Source: Comamonadaceae bacterium (GTDB taxonomy: Bacteria > Pseudomonadota > Gammaproteobacteria > Burkholderiales > Burkholderiaceae_C). Taken from it: a stretch of DNA of 64,000 bases. The stretch lies in contig JAIYBZ010000035.1 in the NCBI GenBank assembly GCA_027488255.1, positions 248,001-312,000 of the forward strand, given 5' to 3'. Positions within the stretch are counted from its first letter, which is position 1. Each line of letters begins with the position of its first letter. The notes under the pieces were generated by a model that was not told the origin of the DNA, did no database searches, and saw only the letters and a program-made list of their open reading frames with translations. The position numbers and the translations under genes are program-made. This document shows, one piece after another, positions 31,138 through 39,904 of this stretch.

Positions 31138-32678
31138 GATGAACAGCTTATTTCAAGTTGACTGGCCCAATCCGGCGGGACCGAGGCATAGGCCTCAGCG
31201 CCGGGATGTTCGTCGAAGGGAGACTGTAACAAGCGATGCAAGGTCTCGATTTCAGAAAAATCACCTTGCTTCGCCTGGCGAATGGCGATTTCGGCCAAGT
31301 GGTTGCGCAAGACAAATTTGGGATTGGTCTGCAACATCGTCTGGGCCATGGCCGCAAATTGCGGCTGCCCCGTCCGCGCGGTATAGCGCTCCAGCCATTG
31401 GTGCAGGCGAGGACGGTCCAGCACCTGATCGGTGATGCGATGCCAGCCCTCCGGTTGCACGGCGGCGGCGCTTGATTGGTCCTGCACGGCATGGCTCAAG
31501 TGCCGCCAGAACAAGGTGAAGTCGACCTGCTCAGTCGCCATGATTTGCATCAAATCTTCCACCAGCGTCCAGTCGGCTTCTCGTTCAGTTTCAAGGGCCA
31601 AGGCCCCGGTCAAGCCCAATTTGGCCCGCATGGCATCGCCCAAATAACGCGGGAACAGGGATTTGTAGCCCTCCAGCACCTGCAGCGTCAGGGCCTCGTC
31701 GTTGATGAGAGGCGCCAAGGCTTGGGCCAGGCAATACAGGTTCCAGTACGCCACGTTGGGCTGTCGCCCATAGGCGTAGCGGCCTTGATGGTCGGAATGG
31801 TTGCAAATATGACCAGGGTCAAAACCGTCCATGAACTGGAAAGGGCCGTAATCGATGGTCAGGCCCAGCAGGCTCATGTTGTCGGTGTTCATGACCCCAT
31901 GGCAAAACCCCACGGCCTGCCATTGGGCCAGCAGTTTTGCGGTGCGGTCTTGCACCTCGTCCAGCAAGGCGGCGTACACATTGCCTTGCCAGCGCGATTG
32001 GCGTGACAGGCATTCGGGCAAATGGTGGGCGATGGCATGGTCGGCCAGCGCCTTCAAAGCGTCGGTTTGTCCCTGCGAAGAGAAATGTTCAAAGTGACCA
32101 AAACGCAAAAAGCTGGGCGCAACACGGGTCACCACAGCGGCACTTTCGCGGGTTTCACGCCACACGGGCTCGGGTGAAGCCACCAAACACAGGGCGCGCG
32201 TGGTGGGAATACCCAGGCCATGCATGGCTTCACTGCACAGGTATTCGCGAATGCTCGAGCGCAACACGGCCCGGCCATCGCCGCCGCGAGAGTAGGGGGT
32301 GCGGCCGGCTCCTTTGAGCTGTATTTCTTGTGGCCCTTGCGCCGATGCCGCTTCTCCCAACCAGAGGGCGCGGCCGTCTCCCAATTGCCCCGCCCATTGA
32401 CCAAATTGGTGGCCGCTGTAGACGGTGGCCAAGGGGTCAGAGCCGGTCAGCAAAGCGTTGCCGGCAAATGCGGGCAAGTGATCGTCGTCAAACAGGGTTT
32501 CAGGCCAATTCAAGGCCTGTCGCAGCGACTGGTTGCAGGCCGCCCAGCGCGGCGACGCCACGGGTGTTGGCTGAAGGCGTGTGAAAAATGAGGGGCCCAA
32601 TTGCGTCAATCGGTGTGTCCAAGTCAGGGCGGACACCCCCGATGGGTCGGTGTGGGACAGCGGTGGGCGTGATGACAT
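31134..32678 (-). CDS. selO: Protein adenylyltransferase SelO (YdiU)
   Basis: SelO is a pseudokinase-fold enzyme that attaches AMP to Ser, Thr or Tyr of target proteins and takes part in redox responses. The 514-aa protein shows [20 protein letters not shown] (nucleotide-binding segment), [10 protein letters not shown] and [14 protein letters not shown] (metal-binding residues). It ends in SCSS: the cysteine occupies the position of selenocysteine in animal SelO. Start ATG at 32678 follows a GACAAT box by eight bases. It opens a minus-strand run SelO-MsrB-YciB-BolA-PpiC. Confidence 0.93.
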   Translation of the reverse strand: MSSRPPLSHTDPSGVSALTWTHRLTQLGPSFFTRLQPTPVASPRWAACNQSLRQALNWPETLFDDDHLPAFAGNALLTGSDPLATVYSGHQFGQWAGQLGDGRALWLGEAASAQGPQEIQLKGAGRTPYSRGGDGRAVLRSSIREYLCSEAMHGLGIPTTRALCLVASPEPVWRETRESAAVVTRVAPSFLRFGHFEHFSSQGQTDALKALADHAIAHHLPECLSRQSRWQGNVYAALLDEVQDRTAKLLAQWQAVGFCHGVMNTDNMSLLGLTIDYGPFQFMDGFDPGHICNHSDHQGRYAYGRQPNVAYWNLYCLAQALAPLINDEALTLQVLEGYKSLFPRYLGDAMRAKLGLTGALALETEREADWTLVEDLMQIMATEQVDFTLFWRHLSHAVQDQSSAAAVQPEGWHRITDQVLDRPRLHQWLERYTARTGQPQFAAMAQTMLQTNPKFVLRNHLAEIAIRQAKQGDFSEIETLHRLLQSPFDEHPGAEAYASVPPDWASQLEISCSS

Positions 32679-32686
32679 AAGCCTGC

Positions 32687-32692
32687 ATTGTC
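32687..32692 (-). promoter_or_regulatory. Candidate -10 box (GACAAT) close to the selO start
   Basis: GACAAT on the minus strand lies eight bases before the selO ATG with no clear Shine-Dalgarno between. Spacing equals that of the map and rlhA GATAAT boxes, but one base differs from their word. Confidence 0.4.
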
Positions 32693-32797
32693 ACGCGCTT
32701 GACAAGGACCCTCTCCATGGCGGGTTTTTGGGGATGGATTGTGGCCCTCACGTGCACAATGATTCGGGTGCTGATCGATAACAAAAAAGGAGACCCC

Positions 32798-34426
32798 ATG
32801 TTGGGACTGATGCAACAGCAAGCCCTGCTGATCTCGTCGCTGATTGATTTTGCGGACAAACACCATGCAGACAGCGAGGTGGTGTCACGCCGGGTCGAGG
32901 GCGATATCCACCGCTACACCTGGTCGGATGTGGCGCGGCGTTCACGCCAGGTGGCTAATGCGCTGGACGCACAAAAAACGCCGCAAGGCGCGCGCATCGC
33001 CACATTGGCTTGGAACGGTTACCGTCACTTAGAGCTGTATTTCGGGGTGAGTGGTTCGGGTCGCGTGTTGCACACCCTGAACCCACGTTTGCACCCCGAG
33101 CAACTGGCCTGGATCGTGAACCACGCCGAAGACCACGTGCTGTGCTTTGACATGAGTTTTCTGCCGCTGGTGCAAGCCATTCATGCGCAATGCCCCACCG
33201 TGACGCAATTTGTGGCTTTGTGCGATGCCGACAAACTGCCCAGCGACACGGGCATTCCCCATTTGCAGAGTTACGAGGCGTGGATCGGCGACCAAGCCCC
33301 CACCTACGAATGGCCTTCGCTGGACGAAAACACAGCCTGCAGTCTTTGCTACACCAGTGGCACCACGGGCAACCCCAAAGGGGCTTTGTACAGCCACCGC
33401 TCGACGGTCTTGCACGCCTATGCCGCGGCCTTGCCCGACTCGATGTGCATCTCGGCGCGCGATGCCATCTTGCCGGTGGTCCCCATGTTCCACGTCAACG
33501 CTTGGGGCATCCCCTACAGCGCGGCGATTGCCGGCGCCAAACTGGTGTTTCCCGGACCGGCTTTGGACGGCAAATCGGTGTACGAACTGATCGAGTCAGA
33601 GCGGGTGACCTTCGCCGCAGGCGTGCCCACTGTCTGGCAAATGTTGTTGGGCCACATGAAACCGGCTGGGCTGCGCTTCAGCCACCTCAACCGCACCGTG
33701 ATTGGCGGCTCGGCTTGTCCACCCGCCATGATCGATGCCTTCCGACAAGACTACAACGTGGACGTGTTGCACGCCTGGGGCATGACCGAACTGAGCCCTT
33801 TGGGCACGGTCTGCACGCTGAAAAACAAACACCTGAGCTTGCCCGCTGAAGCGCAAATGAAGCTGCGCATGAAACAAGGCCGGTGCATTTATGGCATCGA
33901 TATGAAAATCGTCGATGACAGCGGCCACACACTGCCCCACGATGGCAAATCTGCCGGCGATTTGCTGGTGAAAGGCCCTTGGGTGATTGCTTCGTATTTC
34001 AAGCAAGAAGGCGAAAGCCCCTTGGTCGATGGTTGGTTTCCTACCGGGGACGTGGCCACCATCGATCCGGATGGCTTTATGCAAATCACCGACCGCAGCA
34101 AAGACGTCATCAAATCCGGGGGCGAATGGATCAGCTCGATTGACATCGAAAACATCGCCATGGCACACCCCTCCGTGGCCATGGCGGCGTGCATTGGCAT
34201 GCGCCATCCGAAGTGGGACGAGCGCCCCATCGTGTGTGTCGTCAAAAAACCAAACGCTGCTTTAACACGGGATGAATTGATCCAGTTTTATGCGGGAAAA
34301 ACAGCCAAATGGCAGATCCCCGATGATGTTGTTTTTGTCGAGGCGATTCCTTTGGGCGCCACCGGCAAGATGTTGAAAACCCGTTTACGCGAGATGTTGG
34401 CCAATTATGTTTTGCCCGGAATTTGA
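32798..34426 (+). CDS. AMP-dependent acyl-CoA ligase (DmdB/medium-chain type)
   Basis: A 542-aa member of the ANL superfamily that activates a carboxylic acid to its CoA thioester. The AMP-binding P-loop [11 protein letters not shown] starts at residue 185; [49 protein letters not shown] and the C-terminal catalytic lysine region [11 protein letters not shown] are intact. The opening [19 protein letters not shown] resembles the fatty-acyl/3-methylmercaptopropionyl-CoA ligase (DmdB) lineage. The ATG at 32798 has aaaggag six bases upstream. It precedes a Liv transporter, so it may activate an imported or amino-acid-derived acid. Confidence 0.88.
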   Translation: MLGLMQQQALLISSLIDFADKHHADSEVVSRRVEGDIHRYTWSDVARRSRQVANALDAQKTPQGARIATLAWNGYRHLELYFGVSGSGRVLHTLNPRLHPEQLAWIVNHAEDHVLCFDMSFLPLVQAIHAQCPTVTQFVALCDADKLPSDTGIPHLQSYEAWIGDQAPTYEWPSLDENTACSLCYTSGTTGNPKGALYSHRSTVLHAYAAALPDSMCISARDAILPVVPMFHVNAWGIPYSAAIAGAKLVFPGPALDGKSVYELIESERVTFAAGVPTVWQMLLGHMKPAGLRFSHLNRTVIGGSACPPAMIDAFRQDYNVDVLHAWGMTELSPLGTVCTLKNKHLSLPAEAQMKLRMKQGRCIYGIDMKIVDDSGHTLPHDGKSAGDLLVKGPWVIASYFKQEGESPLVDGWFPTGDVATIDPDGFMQITDRSKDVIKSGGEWISSIDIENIAMAHPSVAMAACIGMRHPKWDERPIVCVVKKPNAALTRDELIQFYAGKTAKWQIPDDVVFVEAIPLGATGKMLKTRLREMLANYVLPGI

Positions 34427-34554
34427 GCCGGTTTTTTTTCCTGCGTGACGCCAGAGTCGCGCGGGTGATAAGACTTAGGTGCAAACCCCGAGCTTTTTTC
34501 AATGCGCAGCGGTTACGCTGACGCAGTTCTGATTCACAACGCAGGAGACCTTGA

Positions 34555-35787
34555 ATGAAAACCACCACCCGTTTGATTGCAGCTGCCGCCTTTGCGGTTT
34601 GTTCTATGGGCGCTATGGCCCAAAAAGGCGAGACCGTCAAAATTGCGTGGATCGATCCCTTGTCTGGTTTGATGGCCCCCGTGGGCAGCAACCAACTGAA
34701 GAGCTTTCAGTTTTTTGCCGAAAAATTCAGCAAAACCAATCCTGCTGGCGTCAAATTCGAAATCATCGGCATTGACAACAAACTCAGCCCTGCTGAAAGT
34801 CTGAACGCCCTCAAGGCCGCCATGGACCAAGGCGTGCGCTACATCACCCAAGGCAACGGCTCTTCGGTGGCCGGGGCCTTGATCGAGGCGGTCAACAAGC
34901 ACAACGAGCGCAATCCCGGCAAGGAAATCATTTTCCTGAACCACTCGGCAGTGGACCCCGACTTCACCAACAGCAAGTGCAGCTACTGGCACTTCCGTTT
35001 TGATGCCGACACCTCCATGAAGATCGAGGCCATGACCACCTTCATGAAGGACGACAAGGACATCAAGAAGGTCTATCTGTTTAACCAAAACTACTCGCAC
35101 GGTCACCAAGTGGTCAAGTACGCCAAAGAAAACTTGGCACGCAAGCGCCCCGATGTGCAAATCGTGGGTGAAGACCTGCACCCCTTGGCGCAAGTGCGCG
35201 ATTTCTCGCCCTACATTGCCAAGATCAAGGCTTCGGGCGCCGACACCGTGATCACCGGCAACTGGGGTTCTGACTTGGCCTTGCTGGTCAAAGCGGCCAA
35301 CGAAGGCGGTTACAACGGCAAGTTCTACACCTACTACACCGGCGTCACAGGCACCCCCACCGCCTTGGGCCAAAGTGCAGCAGGCCGGGTCTACCAAATT
35401 TCCTACAACCACTACAACATGGGTGGTGACATGGGCAAATGGATGGCCGAGTTCAAGACCAAATTCAACGACGACTTCTACACCGGGTCGGTGATCTCCA
35501 TCTTCACCGCCTTGGGCGATGCCATGGCCAAAGCCAAGTCGACCGATCCTGTCAAAGTGGCCGCAGCACTGAGTGGCATGACCTTCAAGAGCTACCACGG
35601 CGAAGTGCAGATGCGTAAAACCGACCACCAGCTGCAACAGCCGCTGTACATGACGGTCTGGCAAAAAGCCGACAAAAAGTTCCCCTACAGCCCTGAAAAC
35701 ACCGGCATGACTTTGGCCCCTGTGAAGGAATTCCCTTCTTATGTGTCCAGCACGCCCACCAGCTGCCAGATGAAGCGCCCCAGCTAA
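34555..35787 (+). CDS. livJ: Branched-chain amino acid-type ABC transporter, periplasmic binding protein
   Basis: A 410-aa Leu/Ile/Val-binding (Peripla_BP_6) protein. It has a signal peptide cleaved after GAMA (residue 22), then the type I periplasmic fold with VKIAWIDPLSGLMAPVGSNQL. Substrates of this family include branched-chain and aromatic amino acids, amides and short-chain acids; none can be assigned here. The Shine-Dalgarno is aggaga, seven or eight bases before the ATG. The 128-base gap upstream (34427-34554) holds no clear terminator; gataag at about 34468 is a weak -10 candidate. The permease and ATPase genes follow. Confidence 0.9.
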   Translation: MKTTTRLIAAAAFAVCSMGAMAQKGETVKIAWIDPLSGLMAPVGSNQLKSFQFFAEKFSKTNPAGVKFEIIGIDNKLSPAESLNALKAAMDQGVRYITQGNGSSVAGALIEAVNKHNERNPGKEIIFLNHSAVDPDFTNSKCSYWHFRFDADTSMKIEAMTTFMKDDKDIKKVYLFNQNYSHGHQVVKYAKENLARKRPDVQIVGEDLHPLAQVRDFSPYIAKIKASGADTVITGNWGSDLALLVKAANEGGYNGKFYTYYTGVTGTPTALGQSAAGRVYQISYNHYNMGGDMGKWMAEFKTKFNDDFYTGSVISIFTALGDAMAKAKSTDPVKVAAALSGMTFKSYHGEVQMRKTDHQLQQPLYMTVWQKADKKFPYSPENTGMTLAPVKEFPSYVSSTPTSCQMKRPS

Positions 35788-35800
35788 GCCACGCGCGCAC

Positions 35801-35831
35801 CACCTCGCCTCTGTGCGGGGTGCTGTGTTCT
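35801..35831 (+). terminator. Stem-loop between livJ and livH
   Basis: An 8-bp stem with one G-U pair, cacctcgc - ctctgt - gcggggtg (35801-35822), followed by ctgtgttctt. In Liv operons a hairpin after the binding-protein gene often reduces readthrough so that the binding protein is made in excess. A second 6-bp hairpin, aggctc/gagcct (35951-35967), lies just before livH. The rest of the 197-base gap shows nothing else I recognise. Confidence 0.5.
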
Positions 35832-35984
35832 TGACTCTGCAATGGGTTTTGTGGCCCGATGCACACCCTGTGATCGGGCCATTGTTTTGTCCGGCTGTCT
35901 CTCAATCAGTCTCGGGTTGATCTGTCCAACCCACTTTCGGTAACGAAGTTAGGCTCTCGCTGAGCCTGGAAAGTGTCAGTACCT

Positions 35985-37019
35985 ATGGAGTTTTTCATCA
36001 TCTCCATGCTCAACGGTCTCAGTTACGGACTGTTGCTCTTCATGCTCAGCTCCGGCCTGACGCTGATTTTCAGCATGATGGGCGTGTTGAATTTTGCGCA
36101 CGCCAGCTTCTACATGATTGGCGCCTATTTCGGCCACACCTTGTCGGGCTGGATCGGGTTTTGGCCGGCCTTGGTCGTCGCGCCGCTGTTGGTTGGCGCC
36201 TGCGGCGCCCTGTTTGAGCGCATCACTTTGCGCAAAGTTCACCCCTTCGGACATGTACCGGAATTGCTGGTGACCTTTGGCTTGTCTTATGTGGTGCTTG
36301 AGTTGGTCCAGCTGGTGTGGGGCCGTACCGCGGTCGAGTTTCCACCGCCAGACATTTTGCGCAGCTCGGCATTCACGCTGATCAACCATTCGGCCAACGG
36401 GCTCAGCCTGGTTTGGGGTGCAGCCCCTGCCGAGATGTGCAGTGCCACCGATGCCGCCGTGCGTGTGGTGTGCTCGCCCTTCCCAGCCACACGCGGCTTC
36501 ATGATGGTGGTGGCCTTGTTGATGCTGGTTTCGCTGTGGTTGCTGCTCACACGCACCCGCATCGGTTTGGTCATTCAAGCCGCCTTGACGCACCCCGAAA
36601 TGGCCGAAGCCTTGGGCCACAACGTGCCACGGGTCTTCATGTTGGTGTTTGGCGCCGGTACGGGCCTGGCCGGTTTGGCCGGCGTGATCGGCGGCAGCAC
36701 CTTTGTCACCGAACCGGCCATGGCCGCGACAGTGGGCTCGGTGATTTTTGTGGTGGTGGTGGTGGGCGGCATGGGTTCGCTTTCGGGGGCCTTTTTGGCG
36801 TCCTTGCTGATCGGCGTCATCCAAACCTTTGCCGTGGCCATTGACTACTCCTTCCTCACCTTCGCCAAAGACATGGGCTGGGTGCTGTCAGCGGCTACCC
36901 AAGAAAACTCATTTGCCAAGCTGACCTTGTCGCAAGTGGCCCCCATCTTGCCGTACCTGTTCTTGGTCTTGATCCTCATCTTCCGGCCCAAGGGTCTTTT
37001 GGGCACACGCGAGGGTTAA
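35985..37019 (+). CDS. livH: Branched-chain amino acid-type ABC transporter permease LivH
   Basis: A 344-aa inner-membrane permease with about eight helices; the opening FIISMLNGLSYGLLLFMLSSGLTLIFSMMG and the segment NFAHASFYMIGAYFG are typical of LivH. Near residue 240 GLAGLAGVIGG is the EAA-like loop that meets the ATPase. ATG at 35985 is preferred over an in-frame GTG at 35973 since the latter adds only four residues. It follows livJ by 197 bases and precedes livM by three. Confidence 0.9.
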   Translation: MEFFIISMLNGLSYGLLLFMLSSGLTLIFSMMGVLNFAHASFYMIGAYFGHTLSGWIGFWPALVVAPLLVGACGALFERITLRKVHPFGHVPELLVTFGLSYVVLELVQLVWGRTAVEFPPPDILRSSAFTLINHSANGLSLVWGAAPAEMCSATDAAVRVVCSPFPATRGFMMVVALLMLVSLWLLLTRTRIGLVIQAALTHPEMAEALGHNVPRVFMLVFGAGTGLAGLAGVIGGSTFVTEPAMAATVGSVIFVVVVVGGMGSLSGAFLASLLIGVIQTFAVAIDYSFLTFAKDMGWVLSAATQENSFAKLTLSQVAPILPYLFLVLILIFRPKGLLGTREG

Positions 37020-37022
37020 GTC

Positions 37023-38315
37023 ATGGCTGCTGTTTACAAATTCAAACCGTACAACGTCGGCCGCTGGATCATCTGGGGCTTGTTTGCCCTGGTCTTGCTG
37101 TTCGCGCCCTTGGTCTTCACCAGCAATTTGTCCACCACCATGCTGGCGCAAATGGGCATCGCCGTGATTGCCTGTTTGTCTTACAACATCCTGTTGGGGC
37201 AGGGCGGCATGTTGAGTTTTGGCCATGCGGTCTACACCGGCTTGGGCTCTTACATGGCCATTCATGCCCTGAACGCGGTCACCGCGGGCAAGCTGCACAT
37301 CCCGGTGAGTTTGCTGCCCATCGTGGGCGGTGTGGCGGGCATGGGCTTTGCCGTGTTGCTCGGTTGGGTGACCACGCGCAAGTCGGGCACCCCGTTCGCC
37401 ATGATCACGTTGGGCGTGGCCGAGTTGGTGTTCGCCATGTCGCTCATGTTCTCGGAGTTTTTTGGCGGTGAAGCCGGCGTCTCGGGCAACCGGGTCGCAG
37501 GCGAAGCCTTTTTTGGCATCACCTATGGGCCACAAATCCAGGTGTATTACTTGATCGCGGCCTACACCTTCGTTTGTGTGGCCCTGATGTTCGCCTTCAC
37601 CCAAACCCCTTTGGGGCGCATCTTGAATGCGGTGCGTGACAACCCCGAGCGCGTGGAGTTCATTGGCTACAACACCCAACGCGTGCGCTACATCGCCTTC
37701 ATCATTGCGGGCTTTTTTGCAGGCATTGCCGGCGGTTTGGGCGCCCTCAACTTTGAAATCGTCACCGCCGAGGTGGTGGGGGCAGGGCGCTCTGGGGCTT
37801 ATTTGCTGTTCACCTTCTTGGGCGGCGCCACTTTCTTTTTTGGCCCCATCATCGGCGCCGTTTTGATGGTGATTGCCTTTGTCTTGTTGTCTGAACTCAC
37901 CAAGGCGTGGTTGCTTTATCTGGGCTTGATTTTCTTGTTCATGGTCATGTATGCGCCCGGCGGCATCGCCAGCCTGATCATGATGAACCTGCGGGTCGCC
38001 AAGTTTGGCAAATTGCGTCAAATCTGGACCAGCTATTTGGGCTTGGGCCTCACCGCCATCGTCATGCTCACAGGCGCGGGCGCCATGATCGAGATGGTCT
38101 ACCACTTGCAGCTCAATTCGGCCTTGGGGGACACCGTCAAGTTCATGGGCGCCACGTTGAATGCCAAAGGCATCGACAGCTGGTTTGGCGCGACGTTTGT
38201 GATGTTGACGGGCTTGGGATTGTTTGAGCTCGCACGCCGCCAATTCATGGTGGACTGGGGTGAAATCCAGACCGAGATCGAAAAAGAAATCAAGCGCCGG
38301 GAGACTGCAGTATGA
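37023..38315 (+). CDS. livM: Branched-chain amino acid-type ABC transporter permease LivM
   Basis: A 430-aa inner-membrane permease, the second membrane subunit. LSYNILLGQGGMLSFGHAVYTGLG is the LivM hallmark, and the ATPase-contact loop NPERVEFIGYNTQRVRY is present. It is longer than the usual 320-360 aa: two extra hydrophobic helices and a charged tail (ending EIEKEIKRRET) follow the canonical core, a form seen in several Burkholderiales. The stop overlaps the livG start by four bases (ATGA). Confidence 0.9.
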   Translation: MAAVYKFKPYNVGRWIIWGLFALVLLFAPLVFTSNLSTTMLAQMGIAVIACLSYNILLGQGGMLSFGHAVYTGLGSYMAIHALNAVTAGKLHIPVSLLPIVGGVAGMGFAVLLGWVTTRKSGTPFAMITLGVAELVFAMSLMFSEFFGGEAGVSGNRVAGEAFFGITYGPQIQVYYLIAAYTFVCVALMFAFTQTPLGRILNAVRDNPERVEFIGYNTQRVRYIAFIIAGFFAGIAGGLGALNFEIVTAEVVGAGRSGAYLLFTFLGGATFFFGPIIGAVLMVIAFVLLSELTKAWLLYLGLIFLFMVMYAPGGIASLIMMNLRVAKFGKLRQIWTSYLGLGLTAIVMLTGAGAMIEMVYHLQLNSALGDTVKFMGATLNAKGIDSWFGATFVMLTGLGLFELARRQFMVDWGEIQTEIEKEIKRRETAV

Positions 38316-39088
38316 GTGCGACCTACGCATTGGAATTGAGAGATGTGCGGAAAAATTTCGGCAAGACCGAAATCATTCGCGGCGTGAACTTGGCCGTTGA
38401 ATTGGGCGAGCGGGTGGCCGTGATTGGCCCCAACGGCGCCGGTAAGTCGACCTTGTTCAACTTGATCAGCGGCCGTTTTGGGCCCACCAGTGGCGACATC
38501 TTCTTGAATGGCAAAACCATTCAAAACAAGACGCCCTACGAAATCAACCGCTTGGGTTTGTCGCGCAGTTTTCAGATCACCAACATCTTCCCCAAGCTGA
38601 GTGTGTTTGAGAACCTCCGTTGTGCCGTGCTCTGGAGCTTGGGCTATAAGTACACCTTCTTCAAATTTTTGTCGGGCCTGAAAGACGCCAACGAGCGTGC
38701 CGATGAACTGCTGGAGATGATCCGGCTGGACAAAAAGCGCGATGTGCTGGCGGTGAATTTGACCTACGCCGAACAACGCGCCTTGGAGATTGGCGTGACC
38801 ATCGCTGGGGGGGCCGATGTCATTTTGTTGGACGAACCCACCGCGGGCATGAGCAAAAGTGAAACCTCGCGATTCATTCACCTCATCAAAGAAGTCACGG
38901 TGGGCAAAACCTTGCTGACCGTTGAACACGACATGGGGGTGGTGTTTGGCCTGGCCGACAAGATCGCCGTGGTGGTGTACGGCGAGGTCATCGCCTTTGA
39001 CACACCCGAAGCCGTCCGGGCCAACGCCAAAGTGCAAGAAGCCTATTTGGGCTCATCCGTTGCAGACAGCCAAGCGGGAGGCCATTGA
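38312..39088 (+). CDS. livG: Branched-chain amino acid-type ABC transporter ATP-binding protein LivG
   Basis: A 258-aa ABC ATPase of the LivG type. Walker A is intact (GPNGAGKST, residues 39-47), the Q-loop is SRSFQITNIFP, Walker B is VILLDEPTAGMS, and the switch histidine is in TVEHDMGVV. The signature region reads LTYAEQRALEIG instead of LSYGEQR-, a mild variation. It is coupled to livM (ATGA overlap) and to livF (TGATG), so this subunit and LivF are made together. Confidence 0.92.
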   Translation: MSATYALELRDVRKNFGKTEIIRGVNLAVELGERVAVIGPNGAGKSTLFNLISGRFGPTSGDIFLNGKTIQNKTPYEINRLGLSRSFQITNIFPKLSVFENLRCAVLWSLGYKYTFFKFLSGLKDANERADELLEMIRLDKKRDVLAVNLTYAEQRALEIGVTIAGGADVILLDEPTAGMSKSETSRFIHLIKEVTVGKTLLTVEHDMGVVFGLADKIAVVVYGEVIAFDTPEAVRANAKVQEAYLGSSVADSQAGGH

Positions 39089-39783
39089 TGTTGCAAGTTG
39101 ACAACCTGCATGCCTATTACGGCAAAAGCCATGTCTTGCATGGTGTGAGTTTTGAGGTCGGCAAAGGTGAAATTGTGGCTTGGTTGGGGCGCAATGGTTC
39201 TGTCCGTTCCACCACCGCCAAAGCCATCATGGGTTTGGTCGACTGCCAAGGCCGAGTGGATTGGCAGGGTCAAGCCATACAAGGCAAAAAAGCCTATGAA
39301 ATCGCCCATTTGGGCATTGGTTATGTGCCCGAAAACCGCGACATCTTCCCCAAGCTCACGGTGCATCAAAACTTGCAATTGGGCCAAAAACGCCGGGGCC
39401 AAAACGGCCGCTGGTCTTTTGAAGACATGTACAGCCTGTTCCCCAGGCTGAAAGAGCGCGAACACACCGAAGCCGGGGTGCTGTCGGGCGGCGAGCAACA
39501 AATGCTCACCTTGTGCCGGACACTCATGGGCGATCCCGATCTGATCATCATCGACGAGCCCACCGAGGGTTTGGCCCCCAAAATTGTCGAGTTGGTGGGG
39601 CAGTACTTGGAAGAGCTCAAAAACCGAGGCATTTCGGTCTTGCTGATTGAGCAAAAACTGACCATCGCCATGAAGATTTCAGACCGGGCATTGGTCATGG
39701 GGCATGGCAGCATTGTTTTTGAAGGCACCCCGGATGCATTGCGCGAAAACACCTACATCCGCAAAGAGTGGCTTGAAGTTTGA
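39088..39783 (+). CDS. livF: ABC transporter ATP-binding protein LivF with altered Walker A
   Basis: A 231-aa LivF-type ABC ATPase forming the second half of the ATPase pair. Signature LSGGEQQMLTLCR, Walker B LIIIDEPTEGLAP and switch region LLIEQ are intact, but Walker A reads GRNGSVRS (residues 34-41) instead of GxxGxGKS: the glycine before the lysine is Val and the catalytic Lys is Arg. The other ATPase, LivG, is normal, so the site formed with LivF Walker A may be weak or inactive. The ATG at 39088 overlaps the livG stop (TGATG). Confidence 0.88.
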   Translation: MLQVDNLHAYYGKSHVLHGVSFEVGKGEIVAWLGRNGSVRSTTAKAIMGLVDCQGRVDWQGQAIQGKKAYEIAHLGIGYVPENRDIFPKLTVHQNLQLGQKRRGQNGRWSFEDMYSLFPRLKEREHTEAGVLSGGEQQMLTLCRTLMGDPDLIIIDEPTEGLAPKIVELVGQYLEELKNRGISVLLIEQKLTIAMKISDRALVMGHGSIVFEGTPDALRENTYIRKEWLEV

Positions 39784-39808
39784 ATTTCGTCTCGGTTGAG
39801 ACAGGGAT

Positions 39809-39839
39809 TTGCATTTTGAATCGCACTTGGCACTACAAT
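39809..39839 (+). promoter_or_regulatory. Promoter of the fadB-fadA operon
   Basis: A TACAAT -10 box at 39834-39839 with ttgcat (39809-39814) as a possible -35 at a slightly long spacing of 19 bases. The expected start of transcription is near 39846, just before the inverted repeat at 39850, which suits steric repression. Confidence 0.5.
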
Positions 39840-39849
39840 GCCTCAAAAT

Positions 39850-39863
39850 AGAACGACCGTTCT
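39850..39863. promoter_or_regulatory. TetR-type operator: inverted repeat AGAACG-AC-CGTTCT
   Basis: A perfect 6-bp inverted repeat with a two-base centre immediately downstream of the predicted transcription start of fadB. The AACGnnCGTT core is the kind of site bound by TetR-family repressors of fatty-acid degradation in proteobacteria. No regulator gene lies nearby, and I found no second copy in front of other operons in the window. Confidence 0.6.
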
Positions 39864-39904
39864 TTTTTGTCGTCCCCCTTTAATTCACGCAAAGGAACAG
39901 CAGC

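Noticed and set aside
36909-38330. Long open frame on the minus strand (473 codons) opposite livM
   Set aside because: LivM on the + strand is complete and coupled to livG; the antisense product is a composition artefact rich in His, Gln and Gly.
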